Below are positions 54,713 through 63,288 of a stretch of 64,000 bases of DNA, one piece after another (positions within the stretch are counted from its first letter, which is position 1; every line of letters starts with the position of its first letter). A program made the translations under genes and the position numbers. Source of the DNA: Seonamhaeicola maritimus (lineage in GTDB: Bacteria; Bacteroidota; Bacteroidia; Flavobacteriales; Flavobacteriaceae); contig NZ_VRKQ01000018.1 in NCBI RefSeq assembly GCF_008056315.1, forward strand, positions 127,772 through 191,771, given 5' to 3'. The notes beneath the pieces are model-generated. The model was not told the DNA's origin. It did not search any database and was given only the letters and a program-made list of their open reading frames with translations.

Positions 54713-55956
54713 AAAATTTCTGTTTCTTCTTCTTCAATTAGTATGGCTTTTCTTTTTTTCTTGCCATTTAGATATTGTCTTAAGCCAAATAAAAGGAATA
54801 CACAAAGCGCTGCTAACCCTGTGATTACAAACCAGGTGTTTTCAAAGCCTAATTGGTTTGTCATTTGTAGCCCCATATTATGCCCAAAAATATGTGCTAT
54901 TGAAAATGAAATACTATACAGGGCCATGTATTCACCTTGGTTACCTTTTTTGGCTCTATCCATGGCAAAGGCATTAGAAAAAGGAAAGGCAATCATTTCA
55001 CCAAAAGTCATTAGCAGCATACCTATTACCAATACGCCAACCCATGATGTAAAATTCAATATTAAAAAACTTAAGCCTGTTAATATGGCTCCAAAAAGCA
55101 TGAGTCCAGATTTTGTAAAGGTTGTGTTTTCTAACCATTTTATCAGTGGCATTTCAAATGCGAAAATGATAAATCCGTTCATACCCAAAAGCAAGCCTAT
55201 TTCTATTTCGCTTAAATAATGCGCTTCGTTGTAATAAATTGGCATTGTAGAAAAGTATTGTAAAAATACAATTCCGAAAAGCATCATGGCGAATAAAAAT
55301 ATTATAAAAGCCTTATCTCCATACGCAGATTTCGGGTTTTTGGTTTTTACTTTATCTAGTATTTTAGTTGACTTCGGATTAAGAACATTTACTAATACCA
55401 AAGTAGCTGCAATACAGGTAATACCGTCTACCCAAAACAAACCGCTATAGCCTAAGCCAGTAATAATTAAACCACCCACAGCAGGTCCTGCAGAAAACCC
55501 AAGGTTAATAGCAAGCCTTATAAGCGTAACAGATCTTGTTTTGTTTTCTGGTTTACTATAAGCACTCATAGCTACAAACATGGCAGGTCTAAAACTGTCT
55601 GCTACCGTCATAACCAAGAATATTCCAATACAGAATGATGTAAACGTAGTTAAAAACTGTAAAGCAATAAAAAGAATACCAGTGCTTAGTAAGCTAAAAA
55701 CCATTACTTTATAATATCCAATTTGATCTGTTAACCTGCCGCCTAACCATGAACCCACCACAGAACCTAAACCAAAGGCACTCATAATCCAACCAACATC
55801 ACTAACCGAGAAATTTAAGCTCTTGGTTAAATAAAGAGATAAAAAAGGGATGACCATGGTACCTGCTCTATTAATAAGTGTAATAAGTGCCAGCCACCAT
55901 ACCTCTGTTGATAGTCCTTTAAATGTGTTTACGTAATTGTTAAATAGTGTTTTCAT
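54703..55956 (-). CDS. MFS transporter (drug-exporter type)
   Basis: A 417-aa membrane protein with 12 hydrophobic helices. MFS hallmarks: GSWLGGRLTDQIGYYKVM in loop 2-3 (GxLaDrxGrkxxl motif) and FSAGPAVGGLIITGLGYSG in helix 5 (motif C, typical of drug exporters). The C-terminal tail is basic then acidic (KKKRKAILIEEEETEILWI). Upstream gene of a two-gene operon with the VOC protein. Substrate unknown. Confidence 0.9.
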   Translation of the reverse strand: MKTLFNNYVNTFKGLSTEVWWLALITLINRAGTMVIPFLSLYLTKSLNFSVSDVGWIMSAFGLGSVVGSWLGGRLTDQIGYYKVMVFSLLSTGILFIALQFLTTFTSFCIGIFLVMTVADSFRPAMFVAMSAYSKPENKTRSVTLIRLAINLGFSAGPAVGGLIITGLGYSGLFWVDGITCIAATLVLVNVLNPKSTKILDKVKTKNPKSAYGDKAFIIFLFAMMLFGIVFLQYFSTMPIYYNEAHYLSEIEIGLLLGMNGFIIFAFEMPLIKWLENTTFTKSGLMLFGAILTGLSFLILNFTSWVGVLVIGMLLMTFGEMIAFPFSNAFAMDRAKKGNQGEYMALYSISFSIAHIFGHNMGLQMTNQLGFENTWFVITGLAALCVFLLFGLRQYLNGKKKRKAILIEEEETEILWI

Positions 55957-56022
55957 GATTTCTAATGTTCTAAGTCATAAATAAATTGGTTTAATTAAAC
56001 AGTTGATAATCAACTAAAAATA

Positions 56023-56051
56023 AAAAGTCCGACTGAGAAGTCGGACTTTTT
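56023..56051. terminator. Strong bidirectional terminator without an obvious gene
   Basis: Perfect 12-bp stem AAAAGTCCGACT / AGTCGGACTTTT with a GAGA loop; A- and T-runs on both sides. It lies 67 bp upstream of the MFS start and about 190 bp upstream of the DUF1684 gene, so neither neighbour ends here. A leftward small transcript from 56.05-56.2 kb is the simplest explanation. Confidence 0.75.
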
Positions 56052-56239
56052 AATATTGTAATATTTTATATCAACATCACCACAATATATAATAAGCCCA
56101 ACATGTCCTTCTGGTTAAGGAAGTCATACATTGTTTCTTATAAATAGCGACGATGTGTCTCATTTCAAAATTATTTGATGCTCCAAAGCTATATAAAATT
56201 TTCTTAAGTTGTACATTTGATTAGAAAAAAAATAAACGA

Positions 56240-56839
56240 ATGAAAAACCTAGCCCTTTTTTTATTGTTAATAACCTCAGTTAGTTGCGCACAAAAAAAGC
56301 AACGTATACAAGGAGAAACTGAGTTTCAAAAAGAGATGAATGCACAGTTTAAAGATGCTACTGAATCTCCTTTAACTGAAAAAGACCGAAAGCATTTTAC
56401 GGGTTTAGATTTTTTTAAGTTCGATTCTACTTTTGTAGTTACCGCCAATTTTAAAAGAACACCAAATGAAAAATCTTTTAAAATGAAGACCACTACAGAC
56501 AGGCGACCTGAATACGTTAAATATGGTGAATTATCTTTTACATTGAATGGAAAAGATTTAAAATTGGATATATTTCAAAATAAAGGTTTAATTGAAAAGG
56601 AAGGTTATGAAGATTATCTCTTTTTACCATTTTTAGATGAAACTAGCGGAGAAGAAAGTTATGGAGGCGGGCGCTATGTGGATGCTAGAATACCAGTAGG
56701 AGATACCATGATTGTAGACTTTAACCAAGCTTATAACCCTTATTGTGCTTATAGTGAAAGATACTCTTGCCCTATTGTACCAAGGCAAAATTATTTAAGG
56801 GTTAAGATTGAAGCTGGGGTTAAGGCTTTTAAGAAATGA
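56240..56839 (+). CDS. DUF1684 lipoprotein
   Basis: A 199-aa exported protein with a lipoprotein-like signal ending in ITSVSCAQKK. DUF1684 features: GLDFFKFDSTFVVTANFKRT, YGELSFTLNGKDLKLDIFQN, LFLPFLDETSGEESYGGGRY and the end-block DFNQAYNPYCAYSERYSCPI with its conserved Asn-Pro-Tyr-Cys. The family is widespread in bacteria; function unknown. Transcribed alone. Confidence 0.87.
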   Translation: MKNLALFLLLITSVSCAQKKQRIQGETEFQKEMNAQFKDATESPLTEKDRKHFTGLDFFKFDSTFVVTANFKRTPNEKSFKMKTTTDRRPEYVKYGELSFTLNGKDLKLDIFQNKGLIEKEGYEDYLFLPFLDETSGEESYGGGRYVDARIPVGDTMIVDFNQAYNPYCAYSERYSCPIVPRQNYLRVKIEAGVKAFKK

Positions 56840-56994
56840 CAATTTTAGAGATTCGTTTGAGCCTAGGTATGATACTCTGCCGTTAGACTTATTTAATTTC
56901 TTCTTTAGTAACTTATTTGCAAATTAGTTTCAAGCCAGCAGTTTAATGCATGCATTCATATTATTTGTTAGCCTTTCATTTTTATCTGGAAAAC

Positions 56995-57771
56995 TCATTT
57001 CTGTTTACTTTCAAAGTAATCAATAAGTTCTTCAACTTTTCGGTAGTTTCGTTTTTTTAGAGATGCATATTTGAATCGAAGAATTTGGAGTTTTGCTGAA
57101 AGAAGGTATTTCAATTCACCATCCGCGTGAATATTTTGCAAGACTTTATGTGTTGTTGTTTTATCCCAAGCCCCTTTTTGATCTACAAATTCAGCTGCAT
57201 TGAATATATCTTTATATGCATTTGATATGTAAGTTTGTATCCTAGTGTTAATTAAGTTCTCTGCATCAACATGTTCCGCCCACCTCTTTTCACTCATAGT
57301 ATATGCTGTATTTAAATTACTGACTATATCTTCTGATTCAAGGAGAGCTAAAGTCCCTTCATTGATAGCACTATTATACAAATCTCCTCTTGGGTTTAAA
57401 TACACAATATATGAGAATGCAAAATTTAATGGGTCTACTTGGAAACTATCGAATTTTGATAGGCGAAAGACCGTGTCCATCTGGATTTTATTATTATTGG
57501 TTACATATTGTATTAGGTTTTGCTGATACTCCACAGCCTGCAGCTGATTATCCATTAATCTTTTTAGCCCTCTTAACTCCTGTAGCAAATTATTAGAGAG
57601 TTCGTTTACCTTGAGTTCACTCTTTCTTTCAATGTTCCAATTGTTCACTTGTAGCGCTATTAAAATCCCAATAACGACAAGGATGATTTCTCCAATAGCG
57701 TAAATTAAGTATTTACTGAATTTGTTTTCAGTCAACAATCGTTTTCTAATTTTCCGGAAGAATTTTATCAT
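56995..57771 (-). CDS. DUF6090 family membrane-anchored protein
   Basis: A 258-aa protein with the typical DUF6090 N-terminus: basic FRKIRKRLLTENKFSKYLIY, then one transmembrane helix (AIGEIILVVIGILIALQVNN, about 25-44) and a long periplasmic helical domain (WNIERKSELKVNELSNNLLQ onward) that contains a conserved-looking RGDLYNSAINEGTLAL segment. The family is very common and multi-copy in Flavobacteriia; function unknown. Transcribed alone; gaps on both sides hold nothing recognisable. Confidence 0.85.
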   Translation of the reverse strand: MIKFFRKIRKRLLTENKFSKYLIYAIGEIILVVIGILIALQVNNWNIERKSELKVNELSNNLLQELRGLKRLMDNQLQAVEYQQNLIQYVTNNNKIQMDTVFRLSKFDSFQVDPLNFAFSYIVYLNPRGDLYNSAINEGTLALLESEDIVSNLNTAYTMSEKRWAEHVDAENLINTRIQTYISNAYKDIFNAAEFVDQKGAWDKTTTHKVLQNIHADGELKYLLSAKLQILRFKYASLKKRNYRKVEELIDYFESKQK

Positions 57772-57878
57772 TTTTTTTGATAATTCTAAGGAGGCTAAGG
57801 CAAAGGTAAAGTTCTGTTTCAGTGATATTTATCGGCTGTTAAACGAAGGTAGTCGAAAATTTCTACAAAGTCAAGTTT

Positions 57879-58244
57879 CTACTTCACCAAAAACATTCCT
57901 AAAAACACAGCTAAAAACCCTACAATAAAACTACCAATGGTGTAAACTGCAAAACTTGTAAAATCGCCTGCTTTTAAAAACATATGGTTCTCATAAGCAA
58001 ATGTTGAAAAGGTAGTGAATCCACCACAAAAACCAGTTGCTAATAATAGTGTTTGACTTTGACTTAGCGAATTGTTTTTAGCAGCTAAACCCAAAATAAC
58101 ACCAATAAACAAACTTCCTATAATATTAGCGGCAAAAGTACCATAAGGAAATCCAGTTTGTGAGCTGTTTAAATATTTGCCAATAATATAACGTAGCACA
58201 CTACCAAAGCCGCCACCAATAAAAACCAATAAAATATGTTTCAT
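57879..58244 (-). CDS. crcB: Fluoride efflux channel CrcB/Fluc
   Basis: Small dual-topology membrane protein of 121 aa with four helices that exports fluoride. Family blocks: FIGGGFGSVLRYIIGKYLN, FPYGTFAANIIGSLFIG and LLATGFCGGFTTFSTFAYEN (pore and Na+-site region with the Phe box and the TFSTF motif). A single full-length copy, so the homodimer form is expected. It follows the SRPBCC/GyrI gene by 3 bp, likely the same transcript; no fluoride riboswitch is seen before either gene. Confidence 0.94.
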   Translation of the reverse strand: MKHILLVFIGGGFGSVLRYIIGKYLNSSQTGFPYGTFAANIIGSLFIGVILGLAAKNNSLSQSQTLLLATGFCGGFTTFSTFAYENHMFLKAGDFTSFAVYTIGSFIVGFLAVFLGMFLVK

Positions 58245-58247
58245 GAA

Positions 58248-59267
58248 TTACTTAAGAGGTATATAAATTTCTGTGACCCAATCTGCAGGATTTGGGAAAT
58301 TCCCTGGATCGTTTGTATAAATTTCAAAAGGTTTAACATCAGACATTTCCAAACCATTTTTTGCAATGTGGCCCATGGCTGCTTCCCATGCTTTGGGCAA
58401 GTTAGTATAATTGCCTTTTAAAGTAGTTTTTAAAGCTTTCAAATTAGACATAAACCCACAAAGTATTTCACTTTCTTTTTCAACAGTTACTTTGCTCATT
58501 ATAGGAATGGCATTACTCATAATAATATTACCTGTTTCAGGATTCATATCATTATAAATAGTAAAAGGCATGCCGCTAGCAACAATATTATTTTTGGCCA
58601 TATAGCCCATTATTTCACCATATTGTTTTCCCATTAATTGGCTAATATTTGTGCCAGTAGCCGCTGTTGTTTTGTACATGTAAAAGCCCCCACCATATTC
58701 TGTAATACCATCAACATTAACTGAAAAAGCTTTTAAACGAAGCGAAACAATACTATCTAATTTTTCTAAACTGCGCTCATAATGAGGTGCAATTTGTTTT
58801 TCCATACCACCTGAAAAAGTAGCAAAGGCTTTAAAGCCGAAAGGTAAATCTTTACCTGAGATGGTCCAAGTAACATCTGTAGAACCATCCTCTGTACGCT
58901 GAAATTTCCAAGAAATATCAGATTTTGGAAACTCTCCAAACTGCATTTCCTGCTGAATGGAAGTGTTTGGTACAGCTTCTAAGTTAGTCATAGTGCCTAT
59001 GCCATCTTTATCTTCCCAAGAATAAGAACCGCCAACACCTCTTGTTTTATCGGCTAAAGTAATTTTCATATCAGGATCTGCTTCCACCCATGAAGACCAA
59101 TCTTGCCAATTCTTAAAATCAATAACATTAGAATATATAACTGCAGCAGGAATTTTCATAGTTCTGGTTCTAGTAACCTCAAAAGAGTTTGGTTGTACAG
59201 CAATATAAATTGAAGTACCAATAATGGCAATTAATAAAAGGAATAAAATATACTTAAAGGTTTTCAT
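58248..59267 (-). CDS. SRPBCC domain / GyrI-like ligand-binding protein
   Basis: A 339-aa protein: N-terminal transmembrane or signal helix (YILFLLLIAIIGTSIYIAV, about 5-23), SRPBCC/START-like cavity domain (about 30-165, TRTMKIPAAVIYSNVIDFKN, then WQDWSSWVEADP), and C-terminal GyrI-like/AraC effector-binding domain (about 190-339) ending in DWVTEIYIPLK. This fusion is common in Bacteroidota. It probably binds small hydrophobic ligands; function unknown. It precedes crcB by 3 bp on the same strand. Confidence 0.85.
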   Translation of the reverse strand: MKTFKYILFLLLIAIIGTSIYIAVQPNSFEVTRTRTMKIPAAVIYSNVIDFKNWQDWSSWVEADPDMKITLADKTRGVGGSYSWEDKDGIGTMTNLEAVPNTSIQQEMQFGEFPKSDISWKFQRTEDGSTDVTWTISGKDLPFGFKAFATFSGGMEKQIAPHYERSLEKLDSIVSLRLKAFSVNVDGITEYGGGFYMYKTTAATGTNISQLMGKQYGEIMGYMAKNNIVASGMPFTIYNDMNPETGNIIMSNAIPIMSKVTVEKESEILCGFMSNLKALKTTLKGNYTNLPKAWEAAMGHIAKNGLEMSDVKPFEIYTNDPGNFPNPADWVTEIYIPLK

Positions 59268-59331
59268 TTGAAGCGTTTTGAGTGGTTAACAAATCAAAGA
59301 TAATCATTTTTCATTTCGGTTAATAAATTAT

Positions 59332-59339
59332 TACATTTG
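59332..59339 (+). promoter_or_regulatory. Candidate -7 box of the M49 peptidase gene
   Basis: TACATTTG matches TAnnTTTG; it would give a 5' leader of about 110 nt before the ATG at 59454. No -33 TTTG at ideal spacing. Confidence 0.35.
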
Positions 59340-59453
59340 CTAATCTTTAAATTAGGATTTTATATAAAACTGAGTAATATCATTTTAAATATTAATTAAA
59401 ATTCGGTATTTAGTAGATTATTAAAATAATTATAAAACAAATAAACTTATAAA

Positions 59454-61493
59454 ATGAAACTAAGATTTTTACTGAGTGTGGCATTTATGGCTACGTTATT
59501 GTTCGGTTGTGTTGATAGTAAATCTGGGAAAACTATGGAAACTTCCGAAGTAAAATCATCTGAAACATTCAACTATAATGTTGAGCAATTTGCAGATATA
59601 AAGGTGCTGAGATATCAAATTCCGGGGTGGGAAGGATTAAGCTTAAAGGAGCAAAAATTAGTATATTATTTAACCCAAGCCGGATTGAGTGGTAGAGATA
59701 TTATGTGGGATCAAAACTATCGTCATAATTTAACTATTAGAAAAGCTTTGGAAAATGTTTACACTACTTATAATGGTGATAAATTTGGAGATGATTGGAA
59801 GGCTTTTGAAGTATATTTAAAACGTGTATGGTTCAGTAATGGTATTCACCATCATTATTCAAATGACAAATTAACTCCTGAGTTTTCTTCAGATTATTTA
59901 AAACAATTATTAGCTAGTACAAATACTACTTTAGAAGGTGAAGCTTTTGATGTTATTTTTAATGAGGCAGATTCTAAAAAAGTAAACCAAGGTAAAGGTA
60001 TTGACAATGTGGGGCTTTCTGCTGTTAATTTTTATGGGCCAAATGTTACTAATGCAGATGTAGAGAGTTTTTATGCTTCAAAAAAATCTCCTAACCCAGA
60101 AAAACCATTGTCATTTGGGTTGAATTCTCAATTAGTAAAAGAAAATGGTGTGGTTAAAGAACGTATTTATAAGTCTGGAGGATTATACGGAAGTGCCATT
60201 GATGAAATTATCAAATGGTTAGAATTGGCTAAGGGTGTTGCTGAAAATGACGCTCAAGGTAATGCACTTGGTATATTGATAGATTATTATAAAACTGGTG
60301 ATTTGCAAACTTGGGATGATTATAACGTAGCTTGGACCAATGCCACAGAAGGAAATATTGATTATATAAACAGTTTTGTTGAAGTTTATAATGACCCTTT
60401 AGGATATAGAGGTTCGTATGAGACTATTGTGCAAATTAATGATTTCGATATGTCTCAAAAAATGAAAGTGCTCTCTGATAACGCACAGTACTTTGAAGAC
60501 AATTCTTCAATTATGGATGCACACAAAAAGGCTAATGTGGTTGGGGTAACTTATAAAGTAGTTAATGTTGCTGGAGAAGCGGGTGATGCGTCTCCAAGTA
60601 CACCAATTGGGGTGAATTTGCCAAATGCTAACTGGATACGAGCTGCTGTTGGAAGCAAATCAGTTTCATTGGGTAATATTACTCAGGCTTATAATAATTC
60701 TACAAGTTCTGGTCGCTTAAAAGAGTTTGTTCATGATGAAGAAGAATATGAATTGGAAGAAAAACATGGGCAATTGGCAGATAAATTGCACACAGCTTTA
60801 CACGAGGTTATTGGGCATGCTTCTGGTGTGTTAAATCCAGGAGTTGGTGAAACTAAAGAAACACTTAAAAATTATGCGTCTACTTTAGAGGAAGGTAGAG
60901 CAGATTTGGTGGCCCTTTATTTTTTATATGATTCAAAACTTCAGGAGCTAGATTTAGTGGATGATTGGAAAGCTGTTGGTAAAGCTGCTTTTGATGGTTA
61001 TATAAGAAACGGATTGATGATGCAGTTAATTCGTTTAAATTTGGGTGATGATGTTGAGGAAGCACATATGCGTAACAGACAGTGGGTGAGTGCTTGGGTT
61101 TATGAAAAAGGAAAAGCTGATAATGTTATTGAAAAGGTAACTAAGGATGGAAAAACATATTTCAATATTAATGATTATGAAAAGCTTCGTGTTCTTTTTG
61201 GTGATTTATTAAGAGAAACACAACGTATAAAATCAGAAGGAGATTATGCTGCTGTTGAAGCTTTAGTTGAAGGTTACGGTGTAAAAGTAGACCAAGCAAT
61301 TCATGCTGAAGTTTTAGAAAGAAATAAACAATTTACATCGGCACCGTATTCTGGTTTTGTAAATCCGGTTTTAGTAGCAGAGAAAAATGATGCGGGAGAA
61401 ATTAAGTCTATAAAGGTGACTCAGCCTGAAACATTTGCTGGACAAATGCTTGATTATAGTAAAGACTATAATTTTTTACCAGAGGTAAATTAA
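59454..61493 (+). CDS. Dipeptidyl-peptidase III family (M49) zinc peptidase, lipoprotein
   Basis: A 679-aa lipoprotein (signal ending in TLLFGCVDS) of peptidase family M49. The zinc motif is HEVIGH (His450, Glu451, His455; the family's HExxxH), with the third ligand in EEGRADLVALYFLYD (Glu480 region). Further family block: FNYNVEQFADIKVLRYQIPG at the N-terminus. It removes dipeptides from the N-terminus of short peptides, here outside the cytoplasm. Length is typical for bacterial DPP III. It follows a 186-bp gap after a divergent gene; a terminator lies 30 bp downstream. Confidence 0.9.
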   Translation: MKLRFLLSVAFMATLLFGCVDSKSGKTMETSEVKSSETFNYNVEQFADIKVLRYQIPGWEGLSLKEQKLVYYLTQAGLSGRDIMWDQNYRHNLTIRKALENVYTTYNGDKFGDDWKAFEVYLKRVWFSNGIHHHYSNDKLTPEFSSDYLKQLLASTNTTLEGEAFDVIFNEADSKKVNQGKGIDNVGLSAVNFYGPNVTNADVESFYASKKSPNPEKPLSFGLNSQLVKENGVVKERIYKSGGLYGSAIDEIIKWLELAKGVAENDAQGNALGILIDYYKTGDLQTWDDYNVAWTNATEGNIDYINSFVEVYNDPLGYRGSYETIVQINDFDMSQKMKVLSDNAQYFEDNSSIMDAHKKANVVGVTYKVVNVAGEAGDASPSTPIGVNLPNANWIRAAVGSKSVSLGNITQAYNNSTSSGRLKEFVHDEEEYELEEKHGQLADKLHTALHEVIGHASGVLNPGVGETKETLKNYASTLEEGRADLVALYFLYDSKLQELDLVDDWKAVGKAAFDGYIRNGLMMQLIRLNLGDDVEEAHMRNRQWVSAWVYEKGKADNVIEKVTKDGKTYFNINDYEKLRVLFGDLLRETQRIKSEGDYAAVEALVEGYGVKVDQAIHAEVLERNKQFTSAPYSGFVNPVLVAEKNDAGEIKSIKVTQPETFAGQMLDYSKDYNFLPEVN

Positions 61494-61522
61494 AAATTTA
61501 GAATACGTTTAAAAATAAAAAT

Positions 61523-61552
61523 CAGAATCTTAAATCAAGGTTCTGTTTTTTT
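61523..61552 (+). terminator. Terminator of the M49 peptidase gene
   Basis: 9-bp stem CAGAATCTT / AAGGTTCTG (one G-U) with a 5-nt loop and a T7 tract, 30 bp after the stop. Confidence 0.82.
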
Positions 61553-61621
61553 ATTTACACTAAATACTAACAATACAAGGTTAATCACTAAAAGAACTGA
61601 GATAATTAAAAGAGTCTTCAT
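61535..61621 (-). CDS. Possible 28-aa single-helix membrane peptide
   Basis: ATG-initiated 28-codon frame on the minus strand; product MKTLLIISVLLVINLVLLVF plus a short polar tail SVNKKTEP. It has a perfect transmembrane-peptide composition, but such frames occur by chance in AT-rich DNA, and its end overlaps the peptidase terminator. Confidence 0.3.
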   Translation of the reverse strand: MKTLLIISVLLVINLVLLVFSVNKKTEP

Positions 61622-61745
61622 TTTAATTGGTTTAGTTATAAAATAGATGCTCGGGCCAAAAAAAGGTTGCGTCAATTAAAGCTGTTTATTTATATAACAG
61701 TTTTAACTAATTATTTCCCAGTTAGTTGTATTGAAAATTTTAAAG

Positions 61746-61931
61746 TTATTTGAAGAAAAACTTTATAGCGGCTATAAAAAGTATAAAAGCAATAAAGGCA
61801 ATAAGTATCCAAATACTACCAGAATAAAACCGTTTATGAAGTTTTAAATCTTTTCGGTATGTAAAACCTATAATAATGGCGAAGACAATAAAAAATAAAA
61901 CACCAAATATGATTTGACCTTTACTAAACAT
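61746..61931 (-). CDS. Small two-helix membrane protein, unknown
   Basis: ATG 61931 gives 61 aa (MFSKGQIIFGVLFFIVFAII); an ATG at 61949 would add six residues. Two transmembrane helices (about 8-27 and 40-58) are joined by a basic loop (TYRKDLKLHKRFYSGS). Similar small proteins starting with MFSKGQ are, to my recollection, frequent in Flavobacteriaceae. Divergent from the MazG-like gene with 50 bp between starts. Function unknown. Confidence 0.68.
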   Translation of the reverse strand: MFSKGQIIFGVLFFIVFAIIIGFTYRKDLKLHKRFYSGSIWILIAFIAFILFIAAIKFFFK

Positions 61932-61981
61932 ATAGTTACTTTTATGCAAATTAAAGAAATTCGATTAAAAGGAGCACATTT

Positions 61982-62368
61982 ATGAAGAACAAAATAGACG
62001 CAGTAAAGGCATTTCATACAGCATTCAAAATAGGACACAGAGAAACACCTAAAGCAGATTTAGGATCTGAAAAAAACACATTGCGTTACAAATTGATGCG
62101 CGAGGAAAATGAAGAGTATTTAGATGCTGCAAATGATGGAGATTTAGTTGAGGTGGCAGATGCCTTAGGTGATATGCTTTACATTTTATGCGGAACTATA
62201 ATAGAGCATGGTCTTCAATATAAAATTGAAGAAGTGTTTGAAGAAATTCAAAGAAGTAACATGAGTAAATTAGGAGAAGATGGAGAGCCAATTTACAGAG
62301 AAGATGGTAAGGTGCTAAAAGGACCAAATTATTTTAAGCCAGATATTCAAGCCATATTAGAGAGGTAA
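61982..62368 (+). CDS. MazG-like nucleoside triphosphate pyrophosphohydrolase
   Basis: A 128-aa all-alpha NTP-PPase of the MazG/PRA-PH superfamily. Metal-binding acidic motif EENEEYLDAANDGDLVEVAD (ExxE ... ExxD) at about 38-57, then ALGDMLYILCGTIIEHGL. The C-terminal SNMSKLGEDGEPIYREDGK and KGPNYFKPDI blocks match the group that resembles phosphoribosyl-ATP pyrophosphatase but stands alone in Flavobacteriia. It hydrolyses (d)NTPs to monophosphates, a house-cleaning role. HisE function is unlikely without his genes. Convergent with the PAS-AraC gene (9 bp apart). Confidence 0.9.
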   Translation: MKNKIDAVKAFHTAFKIGHRETPKADLGSEKNTLRYKLMREENEEYLDAANDGDLVEVADALGDMLYILCGTIIEHGLQYKIEEVFEEIQRSNMSKLGEDGEPIYREDGKVLKGPNYFKPDIQAILER

Positions 62369-62377
62369 AAAGCGTAA

Positions 62378-63124
62378 CTAATTAGATTCATTTAAACTTT
62401 CGTGTCTTAGCTTATATTTCTTTGGTGTTTCATTTAAAACAGATTTAAAGTCTTTATTAAAATGGCTCTGGTCATGGTAACCACAGGAGTAAGCAATGGT
62501 GGTTAAATCTTTATCAGAATTTCTTAGCATATTACATGCTAAATGTAATCGTACTTTTTTTAAATATGCAATCGGTGATATTTGAAAGTCCTCTTTAAAA
62601 TGCCTGAGTAATGAGGTTTTTGACATTAAAGCCACTTCGCATAAATCATCCAAGGATATTTTTTTATCAATATTTTGTTGCATATAATTCAATACGCTTT
62701 TAAGTTTTTTATTTTTAAAAGTGTATTCTCCATGCTCAGTAAGTTTAGATGTTATTCCAATTAAACCAACAACGTTATTATCGTTATCATAAATGGGGTA
62801 TTTTGAAGTTTTTAGCCAGTAGGTTTTAAAATCAATAAAAGGGACCATTTCTATTTTGTCAATTATTGGTTTGCCTTCTTTTAATACATAGAAATCATCC
62901 TTCGTTATAGATTGGGCGAAATGAGCTGGTAAAAAGTCAAAATCATTCTTGCCTAAAACATCAGATTTCTCGTCAACTGCATAAATAGAAAGCATGAAAG
63001 AGTTAAGACTTATTATCTTCCCTTCTTTGTTTTTAGCAAAAAACCCTAGGTTAGTACGTTCAAACAATTTTTGCGTAAAATTTATCGAATTAATCTTTGT
63101 GTTTAGTAATTCGTCAAAATTCAT
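62378..63124 (-). CDS. PAS domain AraC-family transcriptional regulator
   Basis: A 248-aa regulator: an N-terminal PAS domain (about 20-130; LGFFAKNKEGKIISLNSFML, GKNDFDFLPAH, YPIYDNDNNVVGLIGITS) and a C-terminal AraC pair of helix-turn-helix motifs (about 145-240; ISLDDLCEVALMSKTSLLRH, then TTIAYSCGYHDQSHFNKDFK). The PAS domain may sense a small ligand or redox state. It is divergent from the apbE gene with 164 bp between, so control of apbE is possible but only positional. Confidence 0.92.
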   Translation of the reverse strand: MNFDELLNTKINSINFTQKLFERTNLGFFAKNKEGKIISLNSFMLSIYAVDEKSDVLGKNDFDFLPAHFAQSITKDDFYVLKEGKPIIDKIEMVPFIDFKTYWLKTSKYPIYDNDNNVVGLIGITSKLTEHGEYTFKNKKLKSVLNYMQQNIDKKISLDDLCEVALMSKTSLLRHFKEDFQISPIAYLKKVRLHLACNMLRNSDKDLTTIAYSCGYHDQSHFNKDFKSVLNETPKKYKLRHESLNESN

Positions 63125-63288
63125 GATATGGAGATTTTTTACTTTTTAATTTGGTTGAAAGTATTAGTTTTTAAAGGTAGTAAAAATTAAATTGGTTATA
63201 TTTTACAATAAAACGATAATTTAATCATATAAAAAATGCGGGTAATAAATTAACTTTGGAGAGTGATTAATATTTGAGAATAATTAGA

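Noticed and set aside
57245-57596. Plus-strand frames of 93 and 68 codons opposite the DUF6090 gene
   Set aside because: Antisense to a recognisable family member and overlapping one another; no coding features.
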